Assembly (NCBI GenBank): GCA_038526245.1
Contig: JBCBGZ010000006.1
Location: 1 to 64,000, forward strand
DNA length: 64,000 bases
Reading direction: 5' to 3'
DNA from: UBA5336 sp038526245
Lineage (GTDB): Bacteria; Pseudomonadota; Alphaproteobacteria; Caulobacterales; Hyphomonadaceae
Below, piece after piece: positions 15,329 to 23,368 of the stretch (positions are counted from its first letter, which is position 1; the number at the start of each line of letters is the position of its first letter). The translations under genes were made by a program, and so were the position numbers. Below the pieces are notes generated by a model. That model did not search any database, was not told the DNA's origin, and saw only the letters and a program-made list of their open reading frames with translations.

Positions 15329-15637
15329 ATTACACTCTACCCCAGTTGATTGGCCCGGTTTGTCTGCGAATTTCGCCCTGCATCCGGTCAAGGCGCCATC
15401 GGTCTTCCGGCACGGGTGGTGCCGGGACGTGTTGCCTGCAATGACCGGAAGGGCAGTGCGTTTCTCGCGTCCGCTCCGTCGATGGAGGTGATAAAACACG
15501 GCCCAAGTTTCGGGGTCGTAAACCAAACCCTGCGCCGGGGTTAACCAGGTCGTTTTTCGGCCGAAATCTGCAATTTTCTTGAAATGGGTCGCGAACACTT
15601 GCGATGAAGGCTCCAGGACCAACTCGGAGGGCCTCCC
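15329..15637. other. Divergent intergenic region without a recognisable gene
   Basis: About 309 bases between the receiver protein and the lipoprotein, which are transcribed away from each other. Open frames here are shadows with no ribosome site or family resemblance. Both promoters must lie here. A GTTAACC half-site at about 15540 resembles half of a CtrA box but has no second half. Confidence 0.5.
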
Positions 15638-15988
15638 ATGAAGCCGACTGTTTCCCTCGCCGGCCTGATAGCAGCTGGATGTCTTCTGGCCGCTTGTGCA
15701 CCTGCTGACACGCCGCCAACGCCACCGGCCGAAGCGGCAAACGTCGCCGAGGCCATCACCATTACCGAGGTTCAGATGGGGGACATTGGCTGCTACTTCA
15801 TCCTGGACACCGGAGAAAGCCAGCTGGCGAGTTTCGACCTGTGCGATCCCGGCCTGGCCGGGACCCGGCACATTCCAACCTATGAGACATCACAGGTTCA
15901 ATCTCCCGCCTGCGAAGGCGACCCGGACTGCACGCTGACAGTAACAGAGTCCGTGATCGTGGACCTTGCTCCGGTGGTGGAGAACTGA
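15638..15988 (+). CDS. Small secreted lipoprotein
   Basis: A 116-residue protein with a lipoprotein signal peptide (MKPTVSLAGLIAAGCLLAAC) whose lipobox cysteine is residue 20. A Pro/Ala-rich linker and a small domain with three further cysteines follow (GDIGCYFIL, FDLCDPG, ACEGDPDCTLTV). GGAGG seven bases ahead of the ATG gives a firm start. No family is recognised; a periplasmic envelope role is likely because Lgt-processed lipoproteins are membrane-anchored. Confidence 0.65.
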   Translation: MKPTVSLAGLIAAGCLLAACAPADTPPTPPAEAANVAEAITITEVQMGDIGCYFILDTGESQLASFDLCDPGLAGTRHIPTYETSQVQSPACEGDPDCTLTVTESVIVDLAPVVEN

Positions 15989-16047
15989 GCCGGCGCTAGT
16001 CTTTGTCGCAGAGACAAAGGGTCTGCGGGACCGCTAAAGGCCGTCCC

Positions 16048-16413
16048 ATGCAGCGCCTTATCCGCCTCGTATGCCTGCTTACCGCCTTTTTCGCCTACGC
16101 TGCCAATGGCGCGCAGGCCCATATCGGCATGGCCCATGGCGAGACAGTCTCCGTCCTGATGTGCGGCACGGGCTCTAGCGAGCGCTTCATCACCCTCCAA
16201 CTGGGTGGCGATGGGCCGGTCGAAACATCTGAGACCTGTTGCGGAGACTGTATGGTCGCCGTCGCGCTGCCAGCCGACCCACCCGCACGTCTGCGCGTTC
16301 CTGTACGGGTCGCGATCCCCTTGGACGCTGGCACGGCGCCTCTCGTTCATCCGCGCTCGCCCCTCTGGCCGGGCGCACCGCCCCACGGCCCACCTACCGC
16401 TCTCAAAGCTTGA
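16048..16413 (+). CDS. Secreted cysteine-containing protein in the metal cluster
   Basis: 121 residues with a clear signal peptide (MQRLIRLVCLLTAFFAYAAN then GAQA cleavage), followed by HIGMAHGETVSVLMCG and a CCGDC motif (ETCCGDCMVAV), then a Pro-rich tail. Cys/His/Met content and the neighbouring metal-handling genes suggest a periplasmic metal-binding or redox role; it recalls DUF2946-type proteins in layout but the match is not certain. The ATG at 16048 has AAAGG at the right distance, and the longer TTG frame from 16003 is rejected. It is followed 61 bases later by an outer-membrane protein on the same strand. Confidence 0.55.
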   Translation: MQRLIRLVCLLTAFFAYAANGAQAHIGMAHGETVSVLMCGTGSSERFITLQLGGDGPVETSETCCGDCMVAVALPADPPARLRVPVRVAIPLDAGTAPLVHPRSPLWPGAPPHGPPTALKA

Positions 16414-16467
16414 ACCCCAGACTTCAACCGGCGCGCCGATTGGCGTGCGCGCGACTGCTTTGAGAGC
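16399..16467. repeat. Perfect 11-base inverted repeat between the two + strand metal-cluster genes
   Basis: GCTCTCAAAGC at 16399-16409 and GCTTTGAGAGC at 16457-16467 are exact reverse complements. The first arm overlaps the last codons of the secreted Cys protein; the second ends seven bases before the ATG of the outer-membrane protein and contains its likely ribosome site (GAGAG). Pairing of the transcript would cover that site, so it could modulate translation of the second gene. Confidence 0.6.
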
Positions 16468-16474
16468 ACTTACA

Positions 16475-17563
16475 ATGAGATACTATTCCTTTTGCGCTGG
16501 CGTGGCCCTTGGCCTCGCCCATGTTTCTGCTGCCAATGCCCATGAGGGCGATGGCGGCAAGGTCACCTATGCCACCGATCACGCGCCCATCGGCGTGATG
16601 GCGGACCACCGCCACAAACAGGGCGAATGGATGGCTTCATATCGCTACATGTATATGGATATGAGCGGAAACCGGAACGGCACGGACAGCCTCGCCCCGG
16701 AAGACGTCATCACTTTTCCCAACCGGTTCTCCAATCCGCCCATGATGCCGCCAAATCTGCGCGTCGTGCCGACGGATATGCCGATGCAGATGCACATGAT
16801 CGGCGGCATGTATGGCCTCACCGACCGTATCACCCTCATGGCCATGGGCATGTATGTATCCAAGGAGATGGATCACATCACGTTTCAGGGACCCATGGGC
16901 GAGACGCGTCTTGGAGAATTCACCACGGATGTCAGCGGTATTGGCGACACGTCGATTGGTGTCATTTACGGACTTGATGATGGGTCCAGGCCCCACGGCC
17001 AAATCAATGCAGCGCTCGTCGTTTCCCTCCCCACGGGAAGCATCGATGAGACGGATGACATCCTCACGCCTATGAACACGCGGCCCACGGTGCGCCTGCC
17101 CTATGCGATGCAACTCGGTTCGGGCACCGTCGACCTGAAGCCCAGCCTCACAGCCTTCAACCGCTTTGGCGACTGGTCCCTCGGCGGGCAGGTTTCGGGC
17201 GTGGTCCGTCTGGATGAAAATGAGGAAGGTTACGCGCTTGGGGATGTGGTGTCGGCGACCGCGTGGGCGGCCTTTGAGTTTTCGCCGAGCGTTAGCGTGT
17301 CCGGCCGCCTCAAGGCGACATCGACGGGGCGCATTGATGGGATTGACCCGGCCATCATGGCCCCGGTGCAAACCGCAAATCCGGACAATTTTGGCGGCGA
17401 GACCGTAGAAGCCCTGATCGGCCTGAACTGGGCCTTTAATGGGGGTGTTCTGAAAGGCAATCGCCTGGCGGTGGAGTTGGGTGCGCCACTTCACAGGGAC
17501 CTGAATGGCCCGCAGTTGGAGACGGACCTGACGCTGACACTTGGATGGCAGAAAGCGTTCTAG
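16475..17563 (+). CDS. Outer-membrane transporter-like beta-barrel protein, Met/His-rich
   Basis: 362 residues. A signal peptide (MRYYSFCAGVALGLAHVSAANA) is followed by HEGDGGKVTYATDHAPIGVMADHRHKQGEWMASYRYMYMDMSGN. The mature part alternates amphipathic strands and ends in an aromatic residue (LTLGWQKAF), as in outer-membrane barrels; it resembles the family annotated as MetA-pathway-of-phenol-degradation or 'transporter'. The N-terminal half is strikingly rich in Met (MPMQMHMIGGMYG, MAMGMYVSKEMDH) and His, which is typical of copper-linked proteins. The frame extends upstream to 16205, but only the ATG at 16475 gives a signal peptide. Its stop overlaps the convergent membrane protein gene by four bases. 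Confidence 0.75.
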   Translation: MRYYSFCAGVALGLAHVSAANAHEGDGGKVTYATDHAPIGVMADHRHKQGEWMASYRYMYMDMSGNRNGTDSLAPEDVITFPNRFSNPPMMPPNLRVVPTDMPMQMHMIGGMYGLTDRITLMAMGMYVSKEMDHITFQGPMGETRLGEFTTDVSGIGDTSIGVIYGLDDGSRPHGQINAALVVSLPTGSIDETDDILTPMNTRPTVRLPYAMQLGSGTVDLKPSLTAFNRFGDWSLGGQVSGVVRLDENEEGYALGDVVSATAWAAFEFSPSVSVSGRLKATSTGRIDGIDPAIMAPVQTANPDNFGGETVEALIGLNWAFNGGVLKGNRLAVELGAPLHRDLNGPQLETDLTLTLGWQKAF

Positions 17564-17961
17564 AAGAAGATCGCGGCGGCGAAGTAGGCGAAGAAGACGC
17601 CGACGCTGAAAAAGGCGACGCTGATCCACCACATCACCCAGCCGGCAAGGCGGAGGCGGGCACATGCGCGCGCTTTTGCCGGGTCGGCTGGGCATGGCAG
17701 CGTGCGGGCATGCCATTGCCAGGCGCCTGCCGCGGCCAGGACCACGCCCGCCACGGTGAAGGTGATGTGCTTGTATTTGCCGAGCCAGGTGATCCAGGGA
17801 ACGGTCTCAATGAGGCCGGCCATGACCGCGCCCATTCCGAGGGTGACCAGCATCGCCGGAAGGGCGCAGCAGATCAGCGTACCCGTGGACGTGAACAGCG
17901 ACAGGACCGCTGGCAGGACACTCGGCGCCCGGACGTCAGGCTCGAGCGAGGTCTCGCTCAT
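17560..17961 (-). CDS. MerT-like heavy-metal membrane protein
   Basis: 133 residues with three to four membrane helices. The paired cysteines in the first helix region (TSTGTLICCALPAMLVTLG) are the hallmark of MerT/MerF-like mercuric transport proteins and relatives. A Cys pair in a loop (LPCPADPAKARACARL) is a possible second metal site. It follows the HMA-domain protein with a four-base overlap (ATGA), recreating the MerP-MerT pairing of a periplasmic metal binder and inner-membrane importer. No MerA reductase or MerR regulator is present, so the substrate may be copper or another soft metal rather than mercury. Confidence 0.7.
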   Translation of the reverse strand: MSETSLEPDVRAPSVLPAVLSLFTSTGTLICCALPAMLVTLGMGAVMAGLIETVPWITWLGKYKHITFTVAGVVLAAAGAWQWHARTLPCPADPAKARACARLRLAGWVMWWISVAFFSVGVFFAYFAAAIFF

Positions 17962-18284
17962 GCGGTGGCCCGAAGGATCTCGACGAGATCGTAGCCCGAC
18001 TTGGTGACCAGCTCTTCGACGCGGTCGTCGGCCATGGCGGCGCCGCCTTTAAGCGTGACGCGGATTTCGCCATTGTCGAGATCAACTTCGACGGCCTCGA
18101 CCGCCTCATCCTTGTTGAACATGGCCGTGACGGCCTGGGCGCAGAAATCGCACACCATGCCGTTCACCTTGGCGGTGATCAGTGTTGCTTCGGCCGGGAG
18201 GCTTGCTTCGGATGCGGGCGCTTCGGCCAACGCCAAAGGCGCGGTTGCGGAAAGCGCGAGGGCCATCAGGATCGGCTTCATCAT
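17958..18284 (-). CDS. Periplasmic HMA-domain metal-binding protein (MerP/CopZ-like)
   Basis: 108 residues. A signal peptide (MMKPILMALALSATAPLALA) precedes a heavy-metal-associated domain with the binding motif GMVCDFC (in KVNGMVCDFCAQAV) and the usual beta-alpha-beta-beta-alpha-beta pattern (VEAVEVDLDNGEIRVTLKGG). GAGGAG seven bases before the ATG at 18284 fixes the start; the upstream ATG at 18299 is unlikely. It is encoded between the envelope protein and the MerT-like gene, in one operon with the CsoR-type repressor. Probably hands a soft metal ion to the membrane protein. Confidence 0.85.
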   Translation of the reverse strand: MMKPILMALALSATAPLALAEAPASEASLPAEATLITAKVNGMVCDFCAQAVTAMFNKDEAVEAVEVDLDNGEIRVTLKGGAAMADDRVEELVTKSGYDLVEILRATA

Positions 18285-18295
18285 GTCGGATCTCC

Positions 18296-18934
18296 TCAAA
18301 AACGTATTATCCAGTTGGCCATGAAACGCTCGGTTTCCGGCGTGTATCCAATTTCCACCAATTGAACCCCGTAGAAGAAGCGCACAAGGGGCGTGACTGT
18401 GGTGGGCGTATCGGCCTCAGGCAAATTATGCACTTCGACCATCAGCCAGGTGTGCAGGTCGCCATAGTCGCCAATATAGGGCGCAACGCCGAGGCGCGCA
18501 GCGTGGTGCACGTCCTGGTCAAAGCCGAGGTCGTAGCCGCGCACGCTGTAACTCGTGAACCAGCGCCGTGTTTCCCAATCGGCTGCGAAACCGGCAAACC
18601 CTGCCGCGCCGCTCTCATTGCCCTCAAACGTCTCAGCGTAGCCAGCGCCGAGGTTGAAATAGAGATTGGCTTGGGATTTCGGCGCATTCCAGCGTTTCAG
18701 GAGCCGGTTGTACTGGCCACCGGCAAAGCTCCAATCGCCGTCCCAATTCTGCTCACCGTAGAAGCCGATGGAGTCCTTGAACGTTGGCGAATAGTGCAGG
18801 TGCAAGCTGGAGAAGTCCCCCATATTGCGCTGCATCACGGTCCAGCCACCGGGATAGGATACGGGGCGGGCATCTGCCGCTGCGGCGAGCCCGAGTGCAG
18901 CGCCGAGGCAGAGCGTCGCCTTCAGGGCGCTCAC
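18296..18934 (-). CDS. Secreted outer-envelope protein of the metal operon
   Basis: 212 residues: signal peptide (MSALKATLCLGAALGLAAAADA) and a mature part of amphipathic strands with many aromatics (SLHLHYSPTFKDSIGFYGEQ, LYFNLGAGYAETFEG, WFTSYSVRGYDLGFDQD) ending in WIIRF. This fits a small outer-membrane barrel. It overlaps the CsoR-type gene by four bases and precedes the HMA protein, so it is part of the same operon. I do not know a characterised homologue; a role in metal passage across the outer membrane is inference from context. Confidence 0.65.
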   Translation of the reverse strand: MSALKATLCLGAALGLAAAADARPVSYPGGWTVMQRNMGDFSSLHLHYSPTFKDSIGFYGEQNWDGDWSFAGGQYNRLLKRWNAPKSQANLYFNLGAGYAETFEGNESGAAGFAGFAADWETRRWFTSYSVRGYDLGFDQDVHHAARLGVAPYIGDYGDLHTWLMVEVHNLPEADTPTTVTPLVRFFYGVQLVEIGYTPETERFMANWIIRF

Positions 18935-19206
18935 TTCTTGCGCCCTCCCAGCACGGCGACGAGTTCTTCCACCTTCTCGCGCCGGGCCTCCACGTCATCA
19001 GCTTTCAGCGCCGTTTCCACGCATGTGCCGAGATGATCATCGAGAATGATCGTCTCCAGGCCACCCAAAGCGGCTTTGACGGCCTGAATCTGTCGCACCA
19101 CATCAATGCAGTAGCGATCATCCTCGACCATTCGGGCGATGCCGCGGACTTGTCCTTCTATACGGGCAAGGCGCTTGGTGGCGGAGGTCTTGGTATCTGT
19201 TTGCAT
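18931..19206 (-). CDS. csoR: CsoR/RcnR-family metal-responsive repressor
   Basis: A 91-residue all-helical repressor (DUF156). RLARIEGQVRGIARMVEDDRYCIDVVRQIQAVKAAL is the family signature. The metal-site residues appear to be Cys in DDRYCIDV and His plus Cys in LDDHLGTCVE, matching the Cys-His-Cys set of copper-sensing CsoR proteins. It heads the four-gene minus-strand operon. Metal binding would release it from the G-tract operator just upstream. RcnR (Ni/Co) and FrmR (formaldehyde) relatives use different residues, so copper(I) is favoured but not proved. Confidence 0.88.
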   Translation of the reverse strand: MQTDTKTSATKRLARIEGQVRGIARMVEDDRYCIDVVRQIQAVKAALGGLETIILDDHLGTCVETALKADDVEARREKVEELVAVLGGRKK

Positions 19207-19223
19207 GGGACGTCCGGTATCAG

Positions 19224-19240
19224 ATACCCCCTGGGGGGTA
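19224..19240. promoter_or_regulatory. CsoR-type operator
   Basis: ATACCCCCTGGGGGGTA is a near-perfect inverted repeat of a C-tract and a G-tract flanked by AT/TA, the typical shape of CsoR/RcnR operators. It lies 18 bases upstream of the csoR-like start, where it would overlap the promoter and give autoregulation. Confidence 0.65.
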
Positions 19241-19333
19241 AAGGGTATGCCCGCTTTACGCTACGTCTCGGCTCGCCGGACCCGGCCGTCGGTGTTATCT
19301 CAACGCACATAAAAGACGTAAGGGAGAGACCAC

Positions 19334-20848
19334 ATGGCCAAGGGAGATATGCCTGTTCTGGTGGGCGTCGGTCAGTTCACCAGCCATTGGGATGGAACGG
19401 CAGGGCCCGACGGCGCGCCTTCACCGCTGTCGCTGGCTACTGAAGCCGCGCAGGCCGCCCTGCAGGATTGCGGCGCAGCGGGCATCGCTGCGGCCATCGA
19501 CACGCTCGCTTTCGTGCGCATCTTTGAGGACTCGGTTCCGGGCGACAATCACCCCCACGGACACAACACCAATTTGCCTGGCACGCTGGCGCGCAATCTC
19601 GGCGCGGCGCCTCGCCGGCAGATTTACTCCAGCGTCGGCGGCCAGAGCCCCCAAGCGCTGGTCAATGAGTTTGCCGCAGCGATCCTTGAAGGCGACGCCG
19701 AGTGCGTCTTGATCGCAGGCAGCGAAGCCAACAAGGCGTCCAAGGCTGCCCGGCGCCGTGGCGTCGAGATCAGTTGGGCCGATGGCGTCGACACGCCATT
19801 TGAGGATCGCGGCATGGGCGACATGCTGCTCTCGCGCCATGAGATCAAACACGGCCTTGTCAGCCCGCCCTATTTCTATGGCCTGTTCGAAAATGCCATC
19901 GCGGCGCGGGAAGGGCGCACGCGTGCGCGCCATCGGGCTGAGATGTCCGCGCTGTTCGAGGGCTTCGCCAGTGTGGCGGCGAGCCATCCCCACAGCCAAT
20001 TCCCGGTCGCGCGCTCGGCCGACTGGCTGGCGACGCCCAGCAAGGAGAATTATGAGCTCGCGGACCCGTTCCTGAAATGGCACGTCGCCCAGGACGCGGT
20101 GAACCAGGGCGCAGCAGCCCTCCTCATGTCTGAGGCGAAAGCTGACGCCCTGGGCGTGCCTGTTGCCAAGCGGGTCTATCTCCATGGCGGCGGCGAAGCG
20201 GGCGACCAGTTTCTTTCCGAACGCCCCCGTCTCGATGGGTCGTGGGCAATGGATGTGGCCCTCTCGCGCGCCTTGGAGAGCGCAGACAAGGCAGCCGATG
20301 AGATCGACCTTTTCGACCTCTACTCCTGTTTCCCGTGTGCGGTGTTTTCCGCCTGTGCTGCGCTTGGGCTAGATCCCCAGAGTGAAACCCGCCCGCTGAC
20401 CATAACCGGCGGCCTTCCCTTCTTCGGCGGACCCGGAAACAACTACTCCCTTCACGGTATTGTCTCCATGGCTGAGCGTTTGCGCGCCCAGCCGGATGCC
20501 TTCGGTCTCGTCCTTGCCAATGGTGGCTGGATGACAAAGGAAGCGGCAGGCGTTTATTCCACGCTGCGGCCAACTGAGTTCAAGGCGGTTGAGGCTTCGG
20601 CCACACCACCCGAAACAGTGCCAATTGCGGCGGACCCGGGGGCCGGCACGCTAGAGACCTTCACAGTCGTGCACGGCAGAAACGGACCCGAACGCGGCAT
20701 TGCCGCCTGCCGTACCGACGACGGCGCCCGCTTCCTTGCCATCGCCGACGCGCCTGCCCTCGCCATATTGCGCGAAGATGCCAGCCCCGTGGGCCGCGCC
20801 GTGACCGTCACGACACAGGGGGAGGTGAACACCTTTACGTTCGACTAG
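19334..20848 (+). CDS. Thiolase-family acetyl-CoA acetyltransferase-like protein
   Basis: A 504-residue member of the long thiolase-like (SCP-x type) acyltransferases. It retains the overall fold signatures: YSSVGGQSPQALVNEFAAAI near the position of the nucleophile, DAVNQGAAALLMSE, DLFDLYSCFPCAVFSACAALGL and GGLPFFGGPGNNYSLHGI near the C-terminal catalytic loop. A ~110-residue C-terminal beta-rich extension (ETFTVVHGRNGPERGIAACR) is typical of this subgroup. The nucleophilic cysteine of classical thiolases is not evident at SSVGGQSP, so the reaction may differ from acetoacetyl-CoA thiolysis. GGGAGAG precedes the ATG. Followed by galU without obvious functional link. Confidence 0.8.
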   Translation: MAKGDMPVLVGVGQFTSHWDGTAGPDGAPSPLSLATEAAQAALQDCGAAGIAAAIDTLAFVRIFEDSVPGDNHPHGHNTNLPGTLARNLGAAPRRQIYSSVGGQSPQALVNEFAAAILEGDAECVLIAGSEANKASKAARRRGVEISWADGVDTPFEDRGMGDMLLSRHEIKHGLVSPPYFYGLFENAIAAREGRTRARHRAEMSALFEGFASVAASHPHSQFPVARSADWLATPSKENYELADPFLKWHVAQDAVNQGAAALLMSEAKADALGVPVAKRVYLHGGGEAGDQFLSERPRLDGSWAMDVALSRALESADKAADEIDLFDLYSCFPCAVFSACAALGLDPQSETRPLTITGGLPFFGGPGNNYSLHGIVSMAERLRAQPDAFGLVLANGGWMTKEAAGVYSTLRPTEFKAVEASATPPETVPIAADPGAGTLETFTVVHGRNGPERGIAACRTDDGARFLAIADAPALAILREDASPVGRAVTVTTQGEVNTFTFD

Positions 20849-20981
20849 ACTTCGTGTGGTAGGGGAAAACTGGACCAGAGCTTGCAAACACGTCAGGCAC
20901 GAGGCGCGGGCCTTCCCGTCGCTTCCCGAATTTGGACAGGTCGCACCCCTCCCATCGCGGCCGAGTTGGAGAGCTGATACG

Positions 20982-21848
20982 ATGTCGATCAAGAAAGCCG
21001 TACTTCCGGTCGCAGGATTTGGAACCCGGGTTCTGCCTGCCACGAAGGCGATCCCCAAGGAGTTGCTGCCTGTGGTTGACCGCCCGGCCCTGCAATATGT
21101 CGTGGACGAAGCCGTCGCGGCGGGGATCGAGCACATCGTTTTCATCACCGGGCGCAATAAAGGCGCCATCGAGGACTATTTCGATGTCGCGTTCGAGTTG
21201 AACCACGCGCTGGAAGCCAAGAACAAGACAGCAATTCTGGACGAGTTGAAGCGCATCCACATGCCAGCGGGCTCGACCAGTTTCATTCGCCAGCAGGGCG
21301 CGCTCGGCCTCGGCCACGCCATCTGGTGTGCCCGCGACGTGATCGGCAATGAGCCCTTTGCGATCCTGCTGCCGGACGTTCTGGTGAAGGCGGAAAAAAG
21401 CTGCACGGCCCAAATGGTTGAGGCGTATGAGCGGGTCGGTGGCAACATCATCGCCGTGGACGCAGTGCCCGAGGACGAGGTTTCCAAATACGGCGTGATC
21501 GCCCCAACCAGCCGGGACGGAAATTTGATCCGGATGTCCGGCATGGTCGAAAAGCCCGCCAAGGAAGACGCGCCGTCAAACCTCAAGATCACGGGCCGCT
21601 ACATCCTGCAGCCTGAAATCTTCGATTTGCTGGAAACCCAGGAACGCGGCGCAGGCGGCGAGATCCAGCTCACGGACTCCATGGCCAAGCTGATGGACGC
21701 CCAGGACTTCTTCGCCCTGGAATATGACGGCAAGGACTATGATTGCGGCTCCAAGCTCGGCTATTTCGAGGCCGTGCTGGCCTATGCGATGGACCACCCG
21801 GAGATTGCAGGCGGCGTGCGCGATCTGATCCACAAGGCCGCGTCCTAG
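20982..21848 (+). CDS. galU: UTP-glucose-1-phosphate uridylyltransferase
   Basis: 288 residues forming UDP-glucose for surface polysaccharides and trehalose-type sugars. The nucleotide-binding start KKAVLPVAGFGTRVLPATKAIPKELLPVVDRPALQYVVDEA is diagnostic, as are LGHAIWCARDVIGNEPFAILLPDVL and KYGVI. The ATG at 20982 follows a GGAGAG site and starts the conserved domain; the frame's longer upstream extension is not used. A stem-loop follows at 21871. Confidence 0.96.
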   Translation: MSIKKAVLPVAGFGTRVLPATKAIPKELLPVVDRPALQYVVDEAVAAGIEHIVFITGRNKGAIEDYFDVAFELNHALEAKNKTAILDELKRIHMPAGSTSFIRQQGALGLGHAIWCARDVIGNEPFAILLPDVLVKAEKSCTAQMVEAYERVGGNIIAVDAVPEDEVSKYGVIAPTSRDGNLIRMSGMVEKPAKEDAPSNLKITGRYILQPEIFDLLETQERGAGGEIQLTDSMAKLMDAQDFFALEYDGKDYDCGSKLGYFEAVLAYAMDHPEIAGGVRDLIHKAAS

Positions 21849-21870
21849 TCTGCGGACTGGCTTAACCAAC

Positions 21871-21911
21871 TGGCCGGGGGGCCGTCAGTTCGCCCGGCCA
21901 TGGTTTGGTTT
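21871..21911. terminator. Probable bidirectional terminator between galU and the flavodoxin gene
   Basis: TGGCCGGG at 21871-21878 and CCCGGCCA at 21893-21900 form a perfect eight-base stem with a 14-base loop, followed by a T-rich run (TGGTTTGGTTTT). It lies between convergent genes. Confidence 0.55.
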
Positions 21912-21929
21912 TGCCGCGCAGCTTTGGGA

Positions 21930-22517
21930 TCAGCTCGCTCCGCGGACCCAGCGCAGGGTGGCTTCGGCCACGCGTTTGCCGAACAGTTCTGCCGTTTCGA
22001 GATCGGCTGCGTCGGGGGTTTCTTCGGCTGGCAGGTCCGTCAGCGACTGGGTGCCGAGGCCGAGATAGTGCCCCGCCCGGTTCTTCGCCGAGGCGTAAGT
22101 CGAGTTCGACGCGTTGTATTCGGACTTCGCACCGAAATTGACCCAGATCATGCCCTGTTGACCTGCAAGTGTTGCAAAGCGCTGGAGGGTCTCGTTCTTG
22201 TCGCCCGCCAGCGAACCGGAATTGGTGAAGCCGGCGGCAATCTTGTCTGCCCAGGCACCGGTGAACCAGACCTTTGACGTGGCTTCAAGAAACTTGGCCA
22301 TCACAGCGCTGGCGGACCCCATATAGGTGGGGGCGCCAAAGATGATGGCGTCTGCGGCGGTGAGCGCGTCCCAGGGGCCATCATCGGGGCTCTGCAGGTC
22401 ATCTGCCTTGTAGAGCGTTACGTCTGTTCCGGCGTTCGCGGCGCCCCGGCGAACATGCTCGGCCACCTTTGCGGTGTGGCCGTAGCCGGAATGGTACACG
22501 ATTGCGATTTTCGCCAT
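21930..22517 (-). CDS. Flavodoxin-family NAD(P)H:quinone oxidoreductase-like protein (WrbA-like)
   Basis: A 195-residue flavodoxin-fold protein. The FMN phosphate loop is IVYHSGYGHTAKVAEHV; the ring-binding loops are IFGAPTYMGSASAVMAKFLE and SGSLAGDKNETL. Size and motifs fit WrbA-like quinone reductases, which carry out two-electron reduction to protect against quinone stress. It could equally be a general flavodoxin-like reductase. Convergent with galU and upstream of nothing obvious. Confidence 0.85.
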   Translation of the reverse strand: MAKIAIVYHSGYGHTAKVAEHVRRGAANAGTDVTLYKADDLQSPDDGPWDALTAADAIIFGAPTYMGSASAVMAKFLEATSKVWFTGAWADKIAAGFTNSGSLAGDKNETLQRFATLAGQQGMIWVNFGAKSEYNASNSTYASAKNRAGHYLGLGTQSLTDLPAEETPDAADLETAELFGKRVAEATLRWVRGAS

Positions 22518-22646
22518 GTCAGTCTCTCCATCATTGGCGTTTCACACGCTCGTGAGATGGGAGTGATGCCGCGGTGACGGCAGGTGGCACTGCGGAATAG
22601 GATTTATGCGATTGGCGCGAAGGACGGCGCAGGCCCCGCGCCCGGC

Positions 22647-23333
22647 CTAGTCCGTTTTCAGGGCATAGCCGGCGCTGCGGACCGTACGAATGGGGTCTTC
22701 GCCACCATTCTGGCGAAGCGCCTTGCGCAGACGGCCCACATGGACGTCCACGGTGCGCGCTTCCACATAAACATCGGAGCCCCAGACGCTGTCGAGCAGT
22801 TGCTCGCGGGAAAAGACCCGGCCGGGGTGCTGCATGAAATAGTCCAGCAGGCGGAACTCCGTGGGGCCGAGATGGATGCTCTCGCCGCCGCGCTCCACAG
22901 TATGGCCCGTCCGGTCAATCGTGATGTCGCCCACGGCGAGGCGATCTTCCATCAGGCCGGGACGGATGCGCCGCATGACAGCGCGCACGCGGGCCATCAG
23001 CTCAGTCGTGGAGAAGGGCTTGGTGACGTAGTCATCGGCGCCGGTGTCCAGGCCGCGAATACGGTCTGTTTCCTCGCTGCGCGCGGTGAGCATGATAATC
23101 GGCATATTGGCGGTTTCTGTGCGCGCACGCAGGCGGCGACACACTTCGATGCCCGGCACTTTCGGCAACATCCAGTCCAGCAGGAGCAGGTCCGGTGCGC
23201 GCTCCTCAATCATCATGAGGGTTTCCTCGCCATCCATGGCGATGCCTGCCTCATAGTCTTCATTGACCAGATTGTACTTCAAAAGCTCGACAACGCCGTC
23301 ATCGTCTTCTGCAATCAGCACATAGGGTCTCAT
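22647..23333 (-). CDS. phoB: Phosphate regulon response regulator
   Basis: A 228-residue OmpR-type regulator: receiver domain (VLIAEDDDGVVELL, phosphoacceptor in DLLLLDWMLPKVPG, TARSEE, YVTKPFS) and winged-helix domain (GPTEFRLLDYFMQHPGRVFSREQLLDSVWG ... VDVHVGRLRKAL ... GYAL). The WMLP and SREQLLD stretches are typical of PhoB, and the gene ends the pst-phoU operon. The start at 23333 matches PhoB proteins; the frame continues upstream, with another ATG overlapping the phoU stop. The sensor kinase PhoR is not in the window. Confidence 0.94.
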   Translation of the reverse strand: MRPYVLIAEDDDGVVELLKYNLVNEDYEAGIAMDGEETLMMIEERAPDLLLLDWMLPKVPGIEVCRRLRARTETANMPIIMLTARSEETDRIRGLDTGADDYVTKPFSTTELMARVRAVMRRIRPGLMEDRLAVGDITIDRTGHTVERGGESIHLGPTEFRLLDYFMQHPGRVFSREQLLDSVWGSDVYVEARTVDVHVGRLRKALRQNGGEDPIRTVRSAGYALKTD

Positions 23334-23368
23334 CGTGTCCCGCCCTCGTTTCTCGATGGGTCCGCCGT

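Noticed and set aside
15350..15544. 64-codon frame in the region between the response regulator and the lipoprotein
   Set aside because: No ribosome-binding site, no recognisable motif, and its position spans the expected divergent promoters.
15538..15546. GTTAACC as a CtrA-binding site
   Set aside because: Only one half-site is present; no second TTAA seven bases away.
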